Below are positions 1 through 5,695 of a stretch of 13,375 nucleotides of DNA, in pieces. The notes beneath the pieces were generated by a model. That model saw only the letters and a program-made list of their open reading frames with translations. It had not been told where the DNA came from and did no database searches. Both the position numbers and the translations under genes were made by a program. This DNA comes from CAZZEX01 sp964653285 (GTDB lineage: Bacteria; Chloroflexota; Anaerolineae; B4-G1): contig CAZZEX010000119.1 of NCBI GenBank assembly GCA_964653285.1, positions 1 to 13,375 of the forward strand. Reading direction: 5' to 3'. Numbering within the stretch: the stretch's first letter is position 1; the number at the start of each line of letters is the position of its first letter.

Positions 1-112
1 GCCCGGGCATCGGGTTTGCGTAGCCTGGCGCGCCGTAGCCGGCGCAGTAGCCGGCACCACGTCCGGTCATCGGTCCCATTCCCCTGGGTCCAGTTCCATC
101 TCCTGCTGGCAT
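1..112 (-). CDS. DUF5320 family small protein, 3' part outside window
   Basis: Thirty-seven codons are visible before the window edge. The peptide begins MPAGDGTGPRGMGPMTGRG and has the GTGPxGMGPMTGxxxGxC motif of DUF5320 proteins, with its Cys at residue 23. The ATG at 112 follows AGGAGGTGA at a 9-nt gap, so the start is clear. It lies 44 bp downstream of the second DUF5320 gene (157-426) and shares its motif spacing, including the position of the Cys; the two are tandem paralogues in one transcription unit. Family function is unknown. These genes often sit beside Mrp/NBP35 ATPases and nitrogenase-cofactor (NifX/NifB-like) proteins, so a role in metal or Fe-S handling is a guess from context. 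Confidence 0.8.
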   Translation of the reverse strand, partial: MPAGDGTGPRGMGPMTGRGAGYCAGYGAPGYANPMPG

Positions 113-156
113 CTCGTCTCACCTCCTTCCTGTAGAATCTACTAAAGCAGTCTCCA

Positions 157-426
157 CTACCACCATCCGCGGCCTCGTCCACGGCCCCAGCCACGCCCTC
201 GGCCGCCTCGGCCTAGACCCCAGAAACCTCGGCCCATGCCCCATCGCGGGCGACCGAGGCCGTAGGCAGGCAGATAGCCTCCGTAGTAAGGCCGCACCGG
301 GCCGGGATAGGGAGCGCGGTATGGCCCGTAGCCAGCGTACATGGGGCTGTATGGATTGCACCACCCCCGTGCTCCGCCGGTCATTGGACCCATTCCGGCC
401 GGTCCAGTTCCATCGAATCCTGGCAT
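157..426 (-). CDS. DUF5320 family Gly/Arg/Tyr-rich small protein
   Basis: An 89-aa protein. Residues 6-23 carry the DUF5320 signature (GTGPAGMGPMTGGARGWC, one Cys at 23). Then comes a Tyr/Pro/Gly-rich middle (about 24-58) and a Gly-Arg-Trp repeat tail (about 65-89) ending RGRGRGWW. A GTG three codons upstream (435) is in frame but overlaps the ribosome binding site itself; GGAGG lies 8 nt before the ATG at 426, the same layout as in the downstream paralogue, so 426 is the better start. The stop codon of the truncated Mrp frame is 15 bp upstream. The tail is low complexity with no catalytic residues. It could bind metal or act as a small partner of the Mrp ATPase, but nothing in the sequence proves this. 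Confidence 0.85.
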   Translation of the reverse strand: MPGFDGTGPAGMGPMTGGARGWCNPYSPMYAGYGPYRAPYPGPVRPYYGGYLPAYGLGRPRWGMGRGFWGLGRGGRGRGWGRGRGRGWW

Positions 427-442
427 TTCACTCACCTCCTTC
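427..442 (-). promoter_or_regulatory. Ribosome binding site deciding the DUF5320 start
   Basis: On the minus strand the sequence is AGAAGGAGGTGAGTGAA and then ATG. The strong AGGAGGTGA sits correctly for the ATG at 426 and overlaps the competing GTG at 435. The same AGGAGGTGA precedes the paralogue at 112. Confidence 0.7.
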
Positions 443-703
443 TATTGTCGATCGTACGCCAGCAGCGCTGCCACCGACGATTTACCAACGCCGCCCTTCC
501 CGCTCAGCACAGCCACCACGTGGGCGATTTTGTTCATAGACTGCGCCGGCTTGGGGCCGCCCTCGGATGCGGTCATGAACGCGGCACGCTCCTTCTGGCT
601 CATCTCGGTCAGATTGACTTCAACCTGTAAAGTTGCGTCTAATTTCACGACTGCTCCCTTGACCATGCGCACCAGGTCGTCTTTGATTGGAATTTCCGCG
701 ACA
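442..703 (-). pseudogene. Fragment of DUF59-Mrp/NBP35 ATPase (Fe-S cluster carrier)
   Basis: One frame carries two recognisable pieces. First is the C-terminal half of a DUF59/MIP18-type domain (EIPIKDDLVRMVKGAVV, then VEVNLTEMSQKERAAF). Then comes the start of an Mrp/NBP35 P-loop ATPase, MNKIAHVVAVLSGKGGVGKS, with the deviant Walker A GKGGVGKSS at 475-501. The protein stops four codons after ALLA, about 35 residues into a domain normally well over 200 residues, so Walker B, the switch regions and the CxxC cysteines are all absent. At the 5' side, around 703, the frame runs without a start into out-of-frame DUF4213 sequence. A full-length relative would load or carry Fe-S clusters in the cytoplasm; this remnant cannot. 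A short product from the internal Met at 666 is possible but unlikely to work. Confidence 0.7.
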
Positions 704-916
704 TCCAGCCAGTTCCCGTCCGCTGCGCTCCAAGAGACGCCCGGCATCGGGGAGCAGCGGGCCCGCGTCGTGGGTGACTCCGCGCAGCGTCGAGGCCAAA
801 CCACAGTGGGGCGGGTCGGTATCCAGCACCACAGCCGTCCAGAAGGCCCCCACCAGCACCCGACGCACTGGTGCGTCGGCCCGCACGCTATCCAGCAGTG
901 TTTCAATGATGCTCAC
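620..916 (-). pseudogene. Truncated DUF4213 (DUF364-associated) N-terminal domain
   Basis: A GTG at 916 preceded by GGAGGAGGG opens a frame that overlaps the end of padR by 14 bp, as expected for a coupled gene. Its first ~70 residues (SIIETLLDSVRADAPVRRV, VGAFWTAVVL, HCGLASTLRG) resemble the N-terminal DUF4213 domain found ahead of DUF364, a putative heavy-metal-chelation domain. After about ELAG (near 704) homology ends and the frame enters the DUF59 sequence out of register, stopping at 620. The rest of DUF4213 and all of DUF364, normally some 150 or more further residues, are missing. Gene order PadR, DUF4213, Mrp and DUF5320 fits a metal-related operon. The family call rests on recalled motif similarity. 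Confidence 0.6.
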
Positions 917-1286
917 CCTCACCCTCCTCCATGTGGCGGCGATAGGCTCCCAGGAGATAATCAATCTTCTTTCTGCTCTCCTCCAGGTCCTGCGCCTGCA
1001 GAGCCAGCATCTCATCCCCCAGCGCGGTGAGACGATAGACCCGCCGGGGCGGCCCCTGCGCCTGCTCCTCGTCCCAGGTCGAAGTGACCCACTCTTTCTC
1101 CTCCATGTCCCGCAGCGTCCGGTAGACCGCACTGGAGTTCAGATCCCCCAGGCCGAATTCCCCCAACTGTTCCAGGAGCGTGTAGCCGTGGGCGGGACCG
1201 TAGTGCAGGAGCAGAAGCAACGCCGGTTTCAGCATCCGCACCATCCGGCGACCACGTCTCCGCCTCCTGTGACCCCGTCCTCGCAT
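903..1286 (-). CDS. PadR family transcriptional regulator
   Basis: A 127-aa winged-helix regulator. A basic start (RGRGHRRRRRGRR, residues 2-14) leads into the PadR core: LKPALLLLLHYGPAHGYTLL (about 19-38), the recognition-helix region NSSAVYRTLRDMEEKEWV and the wing GPPRRVYRLTALGDEML with the usual Arg-Arg-Val-Tyr. The C-terminal helix (LEESRKKIDYLLGAYRRH) should be the dimerisation arm. ATG 1286 is preferred because Arg-rich starts are common in PadR proteins beside DUF5320 genes, but its ribosome binding site is weak; Met15 (1244) is the alternative. It is first in the cluster and its stop overlaps the next start. PadR proteins usually repress their own operon; see the inverted repeat at 1346-1396. 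Confidence 0.9.
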   Translation of the reverse strand: MRGRGHRRRRRGRRMVRMLKPALLLLLHYGPAHGYTLLEQLGEFGLGDLNSSAVYRTLRDMEEKEWVTSTWDEEQAQGPPRRVYRLTALGDEMLALQAQDLEESRKKIDYLLGAYRRHMEEGEGEHH

Positions 1287-1334
1287 TCCTCTTTTTCCCT
1301 TGCAAGATCACCAGACCCTGGCTCAAGCGATCAC

Positions 1335-1363
1335 AGTATATCACACTATGTGCAATTTGTCAA
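1335..1363 (-). promoter_or_regulatory. Sigma70-type promoter of the padR cluster
   Basis: On the minus strand TTGACA (1358-1363) is followed after exactly 17 bp by TATACT (1335-1340), a near-consensus pair. Transcription would start near 1328, giving a leader of about 40 nt before the padR ATG at 1286. The region is AT-rich in a GC-rich window. Confidence 0.8.
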
Positions 1364-1396
1364 TAGCCAAATATCATACAGTCTAATTGCATATAG
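1346..1396. promoter_or_regulatory. Probable PadR operator, inverted repeat around the -35 box
   Basis: CTATGTGCAATT at 1346-1357 is matched by the reverse complement of 1385-1396 (CTATATGCAATT), 11 of 12 positions. The arms flank the -35 hexamer, and the left arm lies in the promoter spacer. A smaller CACA-TAG-TGTG dyad overlaps the left arm. This is where an autorepressor would bind; that PadR is the binder is inference. Confidence 0.55.
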
Positions 1397-1521
1397 CCGT
1401 GGCAGTGTACCGGGCATTGAAGACCCTCTCGAATCATCGCCAGAAATTCCGGGCCGGTGGTGCAGGGAACTGCCCTACCGCGTCAAACGCCCGCTGCCAC
1501 CTGTCTGGATCCCGGTGTTCC

Positions 1522-1980
1522 TCAGTGAGCGCGAGAAGCCTCTGCACCACGCCTTCGGTGACTGTGCCGATCCGCCTCGTACCTCCATACGCGCATGATC
1601 AGCAAGTTTCCACAGCGCCACGCCTGATAGATGTTTTTGGGGGTTAACCGCCTGGTACCCCGCCTCATCTCCCCGTCCAGACTTGCGCACCTGGCAGAAC
1701 ATTGGCGGTCGGGGTCGCTCCTTCCGCAAAAGCAAATGCCCAGGGCGTTTACCCTGGGCGTGCCGTCGGTTTCTAAACCATGTCCGCGCCTTGCGCAGGC
1801 AGGGCGGTCGGGGTAGAGTGCATAATGCAGTTCGACGCTTACGCCGTCCATAATCGCGTCGCAGATCGAGTCGGGGTGCCCCACCCCTTTGCGCTCGACC
1901 AATTCCGTGGGCTGCTCCTCCATCGGCAGGTTGGGCACTGCCTCGACGAAGATGTTGCGGGACTTGTGTTTCTTTGACAC
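1522..1980 (-). pseudogene. N-terminal fragment of archaeal-type S-adenosylmethionine synthetase
   Basis: A GTG start at 1980 has a good AGAGAGGTGA ribosome binding site. The first ~51 codons (1828-1980) read SRNIFVEAVPNLPMEEQP, then VERKGVGHPDSICDAIMDGV, which matches the start of the archaeal-type methionine adenosyltransferase (ATP + methionine to AdoMet), including the GHPDSICD motif. A complete enzyme has about 400 residues. After VSVEL (near 1828) the frame continues for 100 codons of Cys/Arg-rich sequence that does not resemble the family, so the gene is cut. It lies 33 bp downstream of moxR and could share its transcript. Shape, start and signal make the N-terminus real; the gene is non-functional unless the window is mis-assembled. 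Confidence 0.7.
1704..1814. repeat. Direct repeat and hairpin in the MAT remnant
   Basis: GGCGGTCGGGGT occurs at 1704-1715 and 1803-1814; both copies lie a short distance after TTGCGCA. Between them, 1739-1760 is a stem-loop (GCCCAGGG, loop of 6, CCCTGGGC). On the minus strand it is followed by a T-rich tail (ATTTGCTTTT), so it could stop transcription weakly. The region has no recognisable gene and could be the remains of an insertion element; no transposase motif is seen. Confidence 0.4.
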
Positions 1981-2013
1981 TGGTTCACCTCTCTACCAAT
2001 CTACCAGTCTCAA

Positions 2014-2994
2014 TTACGGCTCGGCTACTGCCTTTACCACCTCCCCCACCACGTCATCAGTGCTCACTCCCTCTGCCTGGCCCTCGAAGTTGAGCAGGAT
2101 GCGGTGGCGCAATGCGGCCAGGGCGACTGCCCGCAGGTCTTCAAACGCGACGTTATACCGGCCGGCCAGGAGTGCCGTCACCTTGCCGCCCAGGATGAGC
2201 GCCTGCGCCCCACGGGGGCTGGATCCGTAGCGCACATACCGCTGCACCACGTCCGGGGCTGTCTCGCTATCGGGATGGGTGGCGATGACCAGGCGGGCGG
2301 CGTAGTCGGACACAGGCGAGGCAACAGGCACCTGCCGCGCTAACTGCCCCATCGCCAGCACGGCGGCCCCGTCGGCCACGACGCCGACCTCTGGCTCCGC
2401 ATCACCCGTGGTGCGGTTCAGGATCTCCACCAGTTCCTGCGAGGAAGGGTACACGACGTTGACTTTGAACAGGAAGCGGTCCAGTTGAGCCTCCGGCAGC
2501 GGATAGGTGCCCTCCATTTCGATGGGATTCTGCGTCGCCAGCACCAGGAAGGGGGGGGGCAGCGGGTAGGAGCGATTGGCGACGGTAACGGTGCGCTCCT
2601 GCATCGCCTCTAAGAGCGCCGATTGGGTCTTGGGGGTAGCGCGGTTGATCTCGTCGGCCAGGAGCAGGTTGGTGAACACCGGCCCCGGCTGGAAGCGGAA
2701 CTCCCGCCGCCCATCCTCCGCCTCCTCCAGGATGTCGGTGCCGATGATGTCGGCCGGCATCAGGTCAGGGGTGAACTGGATGCGGGCGAAGTTCAGGTCG
2801 AGCACCCTGGTCAGCGTGCGCACCAGCATGGTCTTGCCCAGGCCAGGCACGCCCTCCAGCAGCGCGTGGCCCTCTGTGATGAGACAGATGAGCGTGTGGC
2901 GGATCACTTCCCGCTGGCCGACGATGTACTTGCCGACCTCGGCCTCGATGCGGGTGGCGACTGCGCGGAATTGGGTGGGTGTGAGTTCGGGCAT
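2014..2994 (-). CDS. MoxR family AAA+ ATPase
   Basis: 326 residues, the usual MoxR length. Walker A GVPGLGKT is at 48-55, Walker B LLLADEI at 110-116, sensor 1 in LATQNPIE (N156), then the family blocks EGTYPLPEAQLDRFLF (161-176) and GSSPRGAQAL, where Arg is the sensor-2 candidate. MoxR ATPases act as cytoplasmic chaperones that mature membrane or secreted protein complexes, usually with a DUF58 or VWA-domain partner. ATG 2994 has AAAGGA 8 nt upstream. No DUF58 gene is next to it here. In Chloroflexota the gene commonly accompanies ABC-2 transporter, coiled-coil membrane and GATase-like genes such as those at 6930-13127, so it may have been separated from them. All core motifs are intact. Confidence 0.95.
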   Translation of the reverse strand: MPELTPTQFRAVATRIEAEVGKYIVGQREVIRHTLICLITEGHALLEGVPGLGKTMLVRTLTRVLDLNFARIQFTPDLMPADIIGTDILEEAEDGRREFRFQPGPVFTNLLLADEINRATPKTQSALLEAMQERTVTVANRSYPLPPPFLVLATQNPIEMEGTYPLPEAQLDRFLFKVNVVYPSSQELVEILNRTTGDAEPEVGVVADGAAVLAMGQLARQVPVASPVSDYAARLVIATHPDSETAPDVVQRYVRYGSSPRGAQALILGGKVTALLAGRYNVAFEDLRAVALAALRHRILLNFEGQAEGVSTDDVVGEVVKAVAEP

Positions 2995-3069
2995 ATTCGC
3001 GTCCTTTGTTCGTAGACTGGTAAAACGGCGTAGATGCCAAATCAGGTCGTCACACTACGTCCGACGAAT

Positions 3070-3098
3070 TGCTATAACGCTCAGTATATGGTACCATA
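3070..3098 (+). promoter_or_regulatory. Extended -10 promoter and palindromic operator of the toxin-antitoxin pair
   Basis: TGC TATAAC at 3070-3078 is an extended -10 element on the plus strand with a poor -35. Just downstream, near the expected start of transcription, is the perfect 12-bp palindrome TATGGTACCATA (3087-3098), about 20 nt before the antitoxin ATG. Antitoxins of this kind usually repress their own promoter, so the palindrome is a good operator candidate. Confidence 0.5.
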
Positions 3099-3118
3099 AG
3101 CCAACGGAGGATACCAAC

Positions 3119-3376
3119 ATGCGCGTTGTCACGCTCACAACCACAGTTACGCCCGAACGCACATTGACCATCCGCGTCCCGGAGGAGATTCCTACTGGCC
3201 CCGCGGAGGTCATCGTGGTGTTCGCTGTTGAGCATCCATCCAGACCCTACAATACGCTGGGCGAACTGCGGGCATCCGAATTCTTCGGTATGTGGCGCGA
3301 TCGGACAGACCTGGCCGACAGCCCCGTCCTGGCCCGTATGCTTCGTGAGCAGGCATGGAAGCAATCTCGGCAATGA
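3119..3376 (+). CDS. VapB-like antitoxin
   Basis: 85 residues. ATG 3119 follows GGAGG at 8 nt. The N-terminal half is a short beta-rich module (MRVVTLTTTVTPERTLTIRV, then PEEIPTGPAEVIVVF), typical of small antitoxins paired with PIN toxins. The C-terminal half is helical and charged (TLGELRASEFFGMWRDR, then ARMLREQAW), the part that normally wraps the toxin. Its stop overlaps the start of the PIN gene (ATGA), which argues strongly for a toxin-antitoxin operon. In such systems the antitoxin neutralises the RNase and represses the operon. The exact family (AbrB-like or DUF104/DUF2281-like) cannot be settled by eye. The partner toxin is truncated, so this is now an orphan antitoxin. Confidence 0.75.
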   Translation: MRVVTLTTTVTPERTLTIRVPEEIPTGPAEVIVVFAVEHPSRPYNTLGELRASEFFGMWRDRTDLADSPVLARMLREQAWKQSRQ

Positions 3377-3711
3377 TACTGCTGGATACCGACGTTTTGA
3401 TTGACTGCCTACGCGGGTTGCCTGCCGCCGCTGTCTGGCTACGCGATTCAGCCAATCAAGAGTTTGCTATCCCTGCTGAAGGCCCGCAGGTAGGTGTCCC
3501 GCAATTGCCGGTAGCCTTCCCGCCGCCAGAGCACCTGGGAAACAGCGGGGAAGACGGTCATCAGCCTGACCTCTTCCAAGAACGCGGATCGCTCCATCTG
3601 CGCCACTTCCCGTGCCCAGCGGCGGCAGTCCCCCGCCAGCGAGTGGGCCATGTCGGCGCGGGCAGGGTGCTCCGTCGCGTTCTGCAGGAAGGCCCACCTC
3701 AGCTGGTCTAG
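3373..3711 (+). pseudogene. Truncated VapC-type PIN-domain toxin
   Basis: ATG 3373 overlaps the antitoxin stop by 4 bp. The first ~35 residues, MILLDTDVLIDCLRG then AAVWLRDSANQEFAIPA, are a clear PIN-domain N-terminus. D5 is the first catalytic acidic residue of a Mg-dependent VapC RNase. A full VapC has about 130 residues with three or four acidic residues. Here family similarity ends near 3477, and the frame goes on to 3711 only as the antisense of another gene fragment. The remaining active-site acids are lost, so no RNase activity is expected. Confidence 0.75.
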
Positions 3712-3723
3712 TCGCTGGCCCAA
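3448..3723 (-). pseudogene. Hypothetical gene fragment, convergent with truncated vapC
   Basis: An open frame of 91 codons from a TTG at 3723, with no convincing ribosome binding site. Upstream the frame stays open for 15 codons without ATG or GTG, so the true 5' end may be missing. The protein is helical and charged (LDQLRWAFLQNATEHPARAD, ERSAFLEEVRLMTVFPAVSQ, WRREGYRQLRDTYLRAF), which looks like real coding sequence but is not a family I recognise. The last residues (about SKLLIG) are antisense to vapC codons, so its natural 3' end was also replaced at the junction near 3477. Best seen as an internal remnant of a larger gene. It could instead be a small intact protein. Confidence 0.4.
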
Positions 3724-3762
3724 TGTCCGTAACGGGTGAGCGACGAATCTACATAAGATTTG

Positions 3763-4611
3763 TCAGTCAACCAGACTGACGCACTCAAAATGGCTCCGAC
3801 AGAACGCCAGCGCCCGGCACAGCGCCGCCAGGCACCTCGCCTCGTCCTCGGCATCCAATGCGTCGGGGTGGCACTCGACGACAATAGCCCCCTGGTAGCC
3901 ATCGCGGGCCAGGTAACGCAGGAACCCCGCCAGCGGCAGGCAACCGTCCGGCGGCGAGCGATGCTCCCGGCCATCGTAATTGGACAGGTGCACGTGGACC
4001 ACCCGCTCCCGCAGTTGCCCGTAGACCGCCAGCGGATCCAGCCCCCACGTGCCCAGGTGAGTCGTGTCGAGCGTCAGGTGGGGAAAATGGGACAATTCGG
4101 CGGGGCTGTTGTACCAGTAGCCGTTGAACCTCAACCCCAGCAACCGTTTCGACGGCATGTTCTCGACGCCGATCGTGAGCCCTGCTCCGGCCTCTAACTC
4201 CGCCAGCCCATTGCGCAAGAAGTGGTAGTAGGGCTCGCGACGGGGAAGCGGCACCGGCAGGAAGAAACGGCGCGGGCGGTAGGCGTGCCAGTGGCCCACG
4301 ATGGCATACAGGCGGAACGGCAGATGGGTCACGACTGTTGACACCCCAACCTCTTGCGCCAGCGCCACAGTGCGCTGGAGCCGGCCTAATTGGTCGGCCG
4401 GCCAACCGGGCACTTCGACGACGAAGGGACTATGGATGGCGACGATAGGCAGGCCGTAGTCAGCGGATAACCGGCGCAGGTAGGCTGGCTGGCGGGTGTC
4501 CCAGCGGTGATCCACCAACACCTCTATGCCATCGTAACCGGCCTGGGCTGCTGATCCAAAGATGCGAGCGATGCCGTAGGTATAGAGCGAACCGGTAGAT
4601 AGCGCGATCAC
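3763..4611 (-). CDS. Xylose isomerase-like TIM-barrel protein
   Basis: 282 residues from GTG 4611, which overlaps the Nudix stop as GTGA and has GGGGAG 7 nt upstream. GTG codons at 4626 and 4650 would give longer, deeper overlaps. The fold is that of the AP-endonuclease-2/xylose isomerase superfamily: MIALSTGSLY at the first strand, AQAGYDGIEVLVDH (22-35), HSPF (60), THLP (95), GVENMP with E150, LDTTHLGTW with D182 and H185, VHVHLS with H208 and VVECHP with E247. These Glu, Asp and His residues are the usual divalent-metal ligands. Possible roles are a sugar isomerase or epimerase, or an endonuclease IV-like enzyme; the substrate cannot be read from sequence. It is coupled to the Nudix gene. 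Confidence 0.85.
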   Translation of the reverse strand: MIALSTGSLYTYGIARIFGSAAQAGYDGIEVLVDHRWDTRQPAYLRRLSADYGLPIVAIHSPFVVEVPGWPADQLGRLQRTVALAQEVGVSTVVTHLPFRLYAIVGHWHAYRPRRFFLPVPLPRREPYYHFLRNGLAELEAGAGLTIGVENMPSKRLLGLRFNGYWYNSPAELSHFPHLTLDTTHLGTWGLDPLAVYGQLRERVVHVHLSNYDGREHRSPPDGCLPLAGFLRYLARDGYQGAIVVECHPDALDAEDEARCLAALCRALAFCRSHFECVSLVD

Positions 4612-5072
4612 AGGTCTGCTCCCCACATCTTTTGTGCCCGCCGCACCCACTCCCGCTCCGCCTCAAAGGTCAGCGTAGCCAGCGCCTCGTCCCAGGTGAG
4701 CCAGAGGGGTTCGAACTGCTCCTCCCCGCCGGAAGGCACACTTTCCAGGCTGCCCGCCAGCGTCATCAGGAAATGCCACTCGGTGCGCACGACGTGCCGT
4801 CCGTCGTAGTCAAACTCGACCACCTGCGTGCCCAGGTCGGCTTTCAACACCAGGTCGGCGTAGCCGCTCTCCTCGCGGGTCTCGCGCAGCGCCGTCTCCT
4901 GTGGGCTCTCCCCTGGCTCGACGTGCCCCTTGGGCAGCCGCACCTCCCCCCCTTCCTCCCCCCCAGTGGGGGGGATAGAGGGGGGGCTGGGACGGTGCAG
5001 CACCAATACGCGCCCGTCGTACACGACGACGCCGCCGGCGGCAGTGTAACGAACGGTGTGTTCTTCAGCCAT
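4608..5072 (-). CDS. Nudix hydrolase with a repeat-derived insert
   Basis: 154 residues. The Nudix box GX5EX7REUXEEXGU is complete at 49-71 (G49, E55, R63, E64, E67, E68, G70), with Thr at the hydrophobic position 65, so it should bind Mg and cleave a nucleoside diphosphate-linked substrate such as an oxidised nucleotide or Ap4A-like compound. The fold begins VRYTAAGGVVVYDGRVLVLH and continues RLPKGHVEPGES. Between them residues 29-43 form a Pro/Gly/Glu-rich insert encoded by the GC palindrome at 4946-4986; relatives pass here with a short loop. ATG 5072 has a G-rich ribosome binding site. The stop overlaps the TIM-barrel start, so the two are co-translated. Confidence 0.9.
   Translation of the reverse strand: MAEEHTVRYTAAGGVVVYDGRVLVLHRPSPPSIPPTGGEEGGEVRLPKGHVEPGESPQETALRETREESGYADLVLKADLGTQVVEFDYDGRHVVRTEWHFLMTLAGSLESVPSGGEEQFEPLWLTWDEALATLTFEAEREWVRRAQKMWGADL
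4946..4986. repeat. GC-rich palindromic repeat, copy 1 (inside the Nudix gene)
   Basis: Arms of 19 nt (4946-4964 and 4968-4986) match at 16 of 19 positions around the 3-nt loop AGT. Each arm is two C7 (or G7) runs separated by five bases. It is read in frame as about 15 residues of the Nudix protein. It is the most C/G-run-rich member of the family. Confidence 0.75.
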
Positions 5073-5092
5073 TCATCTTGCCCCCTCCCTCT

Positions 5093-5120
5093 TTGCTCTC
5101 GGTCTGGCCTGTGCTATAAT
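5093..5120 (+). promoter_or_regulatory. Promoter of the MntA-type nucleotidyltransferase gene
   Basis: TTGCTC (5093-5098), 16 bp, then TATAAT (5115-5120) with TGC before the -10, giving an extended element GTGCTATAAT. Transcription would start near 5127, leaving a leader of about 110 nt that contains the repeat at 5147-5201. It also lies just upstream of the Nudix start on the other strand. Confidence 0.65.
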
Positions 5121-5146
5121 ATCGTCGGGAGGTATCATCCCAATGT

Positions 5147-5201
5147 GTAGGGGCGAACCCTCGTGGTCGCCCTCTTGGGCAGGTACAAGACCTGCCCCTA
5201 C
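5147..5201. repeat. Structured dispersed repeat in the leader of the nucleotidyltransferase gene
   Basis: Outer arms GTAGGGGC (5147-5154) and GCCCCTAC (5194-5201) are perfectly complementary. Inside are GGGCGA-ACC pairing imperfectly with GGTCGCCC, and a second hairpin, GGGCAGGT (5177-5184), loop ACAAG, ACCTGCCC (5190-5197). The outer and second-hairpin pairings are mutually exclusive. The sequence resembles the GTAGGGGCGA...TCGCCC interspersed repeats common in Chloroflexota and cyanobacteria. Confidence 0.6.
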
Positions 5202-5236
5202 CCCGATTTATTGAAAAGATACGTCGGGAGAACATA

Positions 5237-5695
5237 ATGAACAGTTCCGATAACATGGTTGACACCTTGCGGCAATGTCTGCCCCGAATAGTGAAGGTCT
5301 TACCGATACAGTTGGTCTACCTTCACGGCTCTGCAGCGCGTGGAGAGGCGACATCCTCCAGCGATGTGGACATCGCGATCGTGTGCGATGAGAAAATATC
5401 CCCACACCAACGGCTACGGATCATGCTGGACGTGAGCACTGAACTGTTCAAACAGACCGGTATCGCTGAAGCCGATGTGCGCGTCATCAACGACGCCCCC
5501 CTGATTTTCCGAGGCCGCGTGGCGTGCGAAGGCATCCTGCTCTACGCCCGTGACAAAGCAGAACAGATCGAATTCGAGACACGCACACGCGACGAATACT
5601 TTGACTATCTTCCCTTCCATCGGCGGTTGCAAGACGCTTTTCTAAAAAACGTGCGTGAGCGAGGGCTTCTCTATGGTAGACCAGGACAAAGTTGA
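5237..5695 (+). CDS. MntA-type nucleotidyltransferase (HEPN/MNT antitoxin)
   Basis: 152 residues. The minimal nucleotidyltransferase motif GS-X10-DxD is complete: G31, S32, then D43 and D45 in SSSDVDIAIV, with D80 in ADVRVIN as the third carboxylate. In HEPN/MNT toxin-antitoxin pairs this protein adds AMP groups to the HepT RNase and so silences it. ATG 5237 has GGGAG 7 nt upstream. A second start (5673) lies inside its last codons and begins a HepT-like peptide, the usual overlapping order of the pair, but HepT is cut short. The enzyme itself appears complete, ending LLYGRPGQS. It has its own plus-strand promoter at 5093-5120. Confidence 0.85.
   Translation: MNSSDNMVDTLRQCLPRIVKVLPIQLVYLHGSAARGEATSSSDVDIAIVCDEKISPHQRLRIMLDVSTELFKQTGIAEADVRVINDAPLIFRGRVACEGILLYARDKAEQIEFETRTRDEYFDYLPFHRRLQDAFLKNVRERGLLYGRPGQS

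Noticed and set aside
427..435. GTG 435 as the start of the DUF5320 protein
   Set aside because: The GTG is part of the AGGAGGTGAG ribosome binding site; ATG 426 is placed properly and matches the paralogue.
687..1598. Long plus-strand open frame (303 codons)
   Set aside because: Antisense to padR and the DUF4213/Mrp remnants; Ser/Pro/Arg-rich composition with no family-like motif, and no ribosome binding site.
1739..1760. Stem-loop as a firm intrinsic terminator
   Set aside because: The 8-bp stem is good but the T-rich tail is interrupted (ATTTGCTTTT) and it lies in a degraded region; kept only as a repeat/hairpin.
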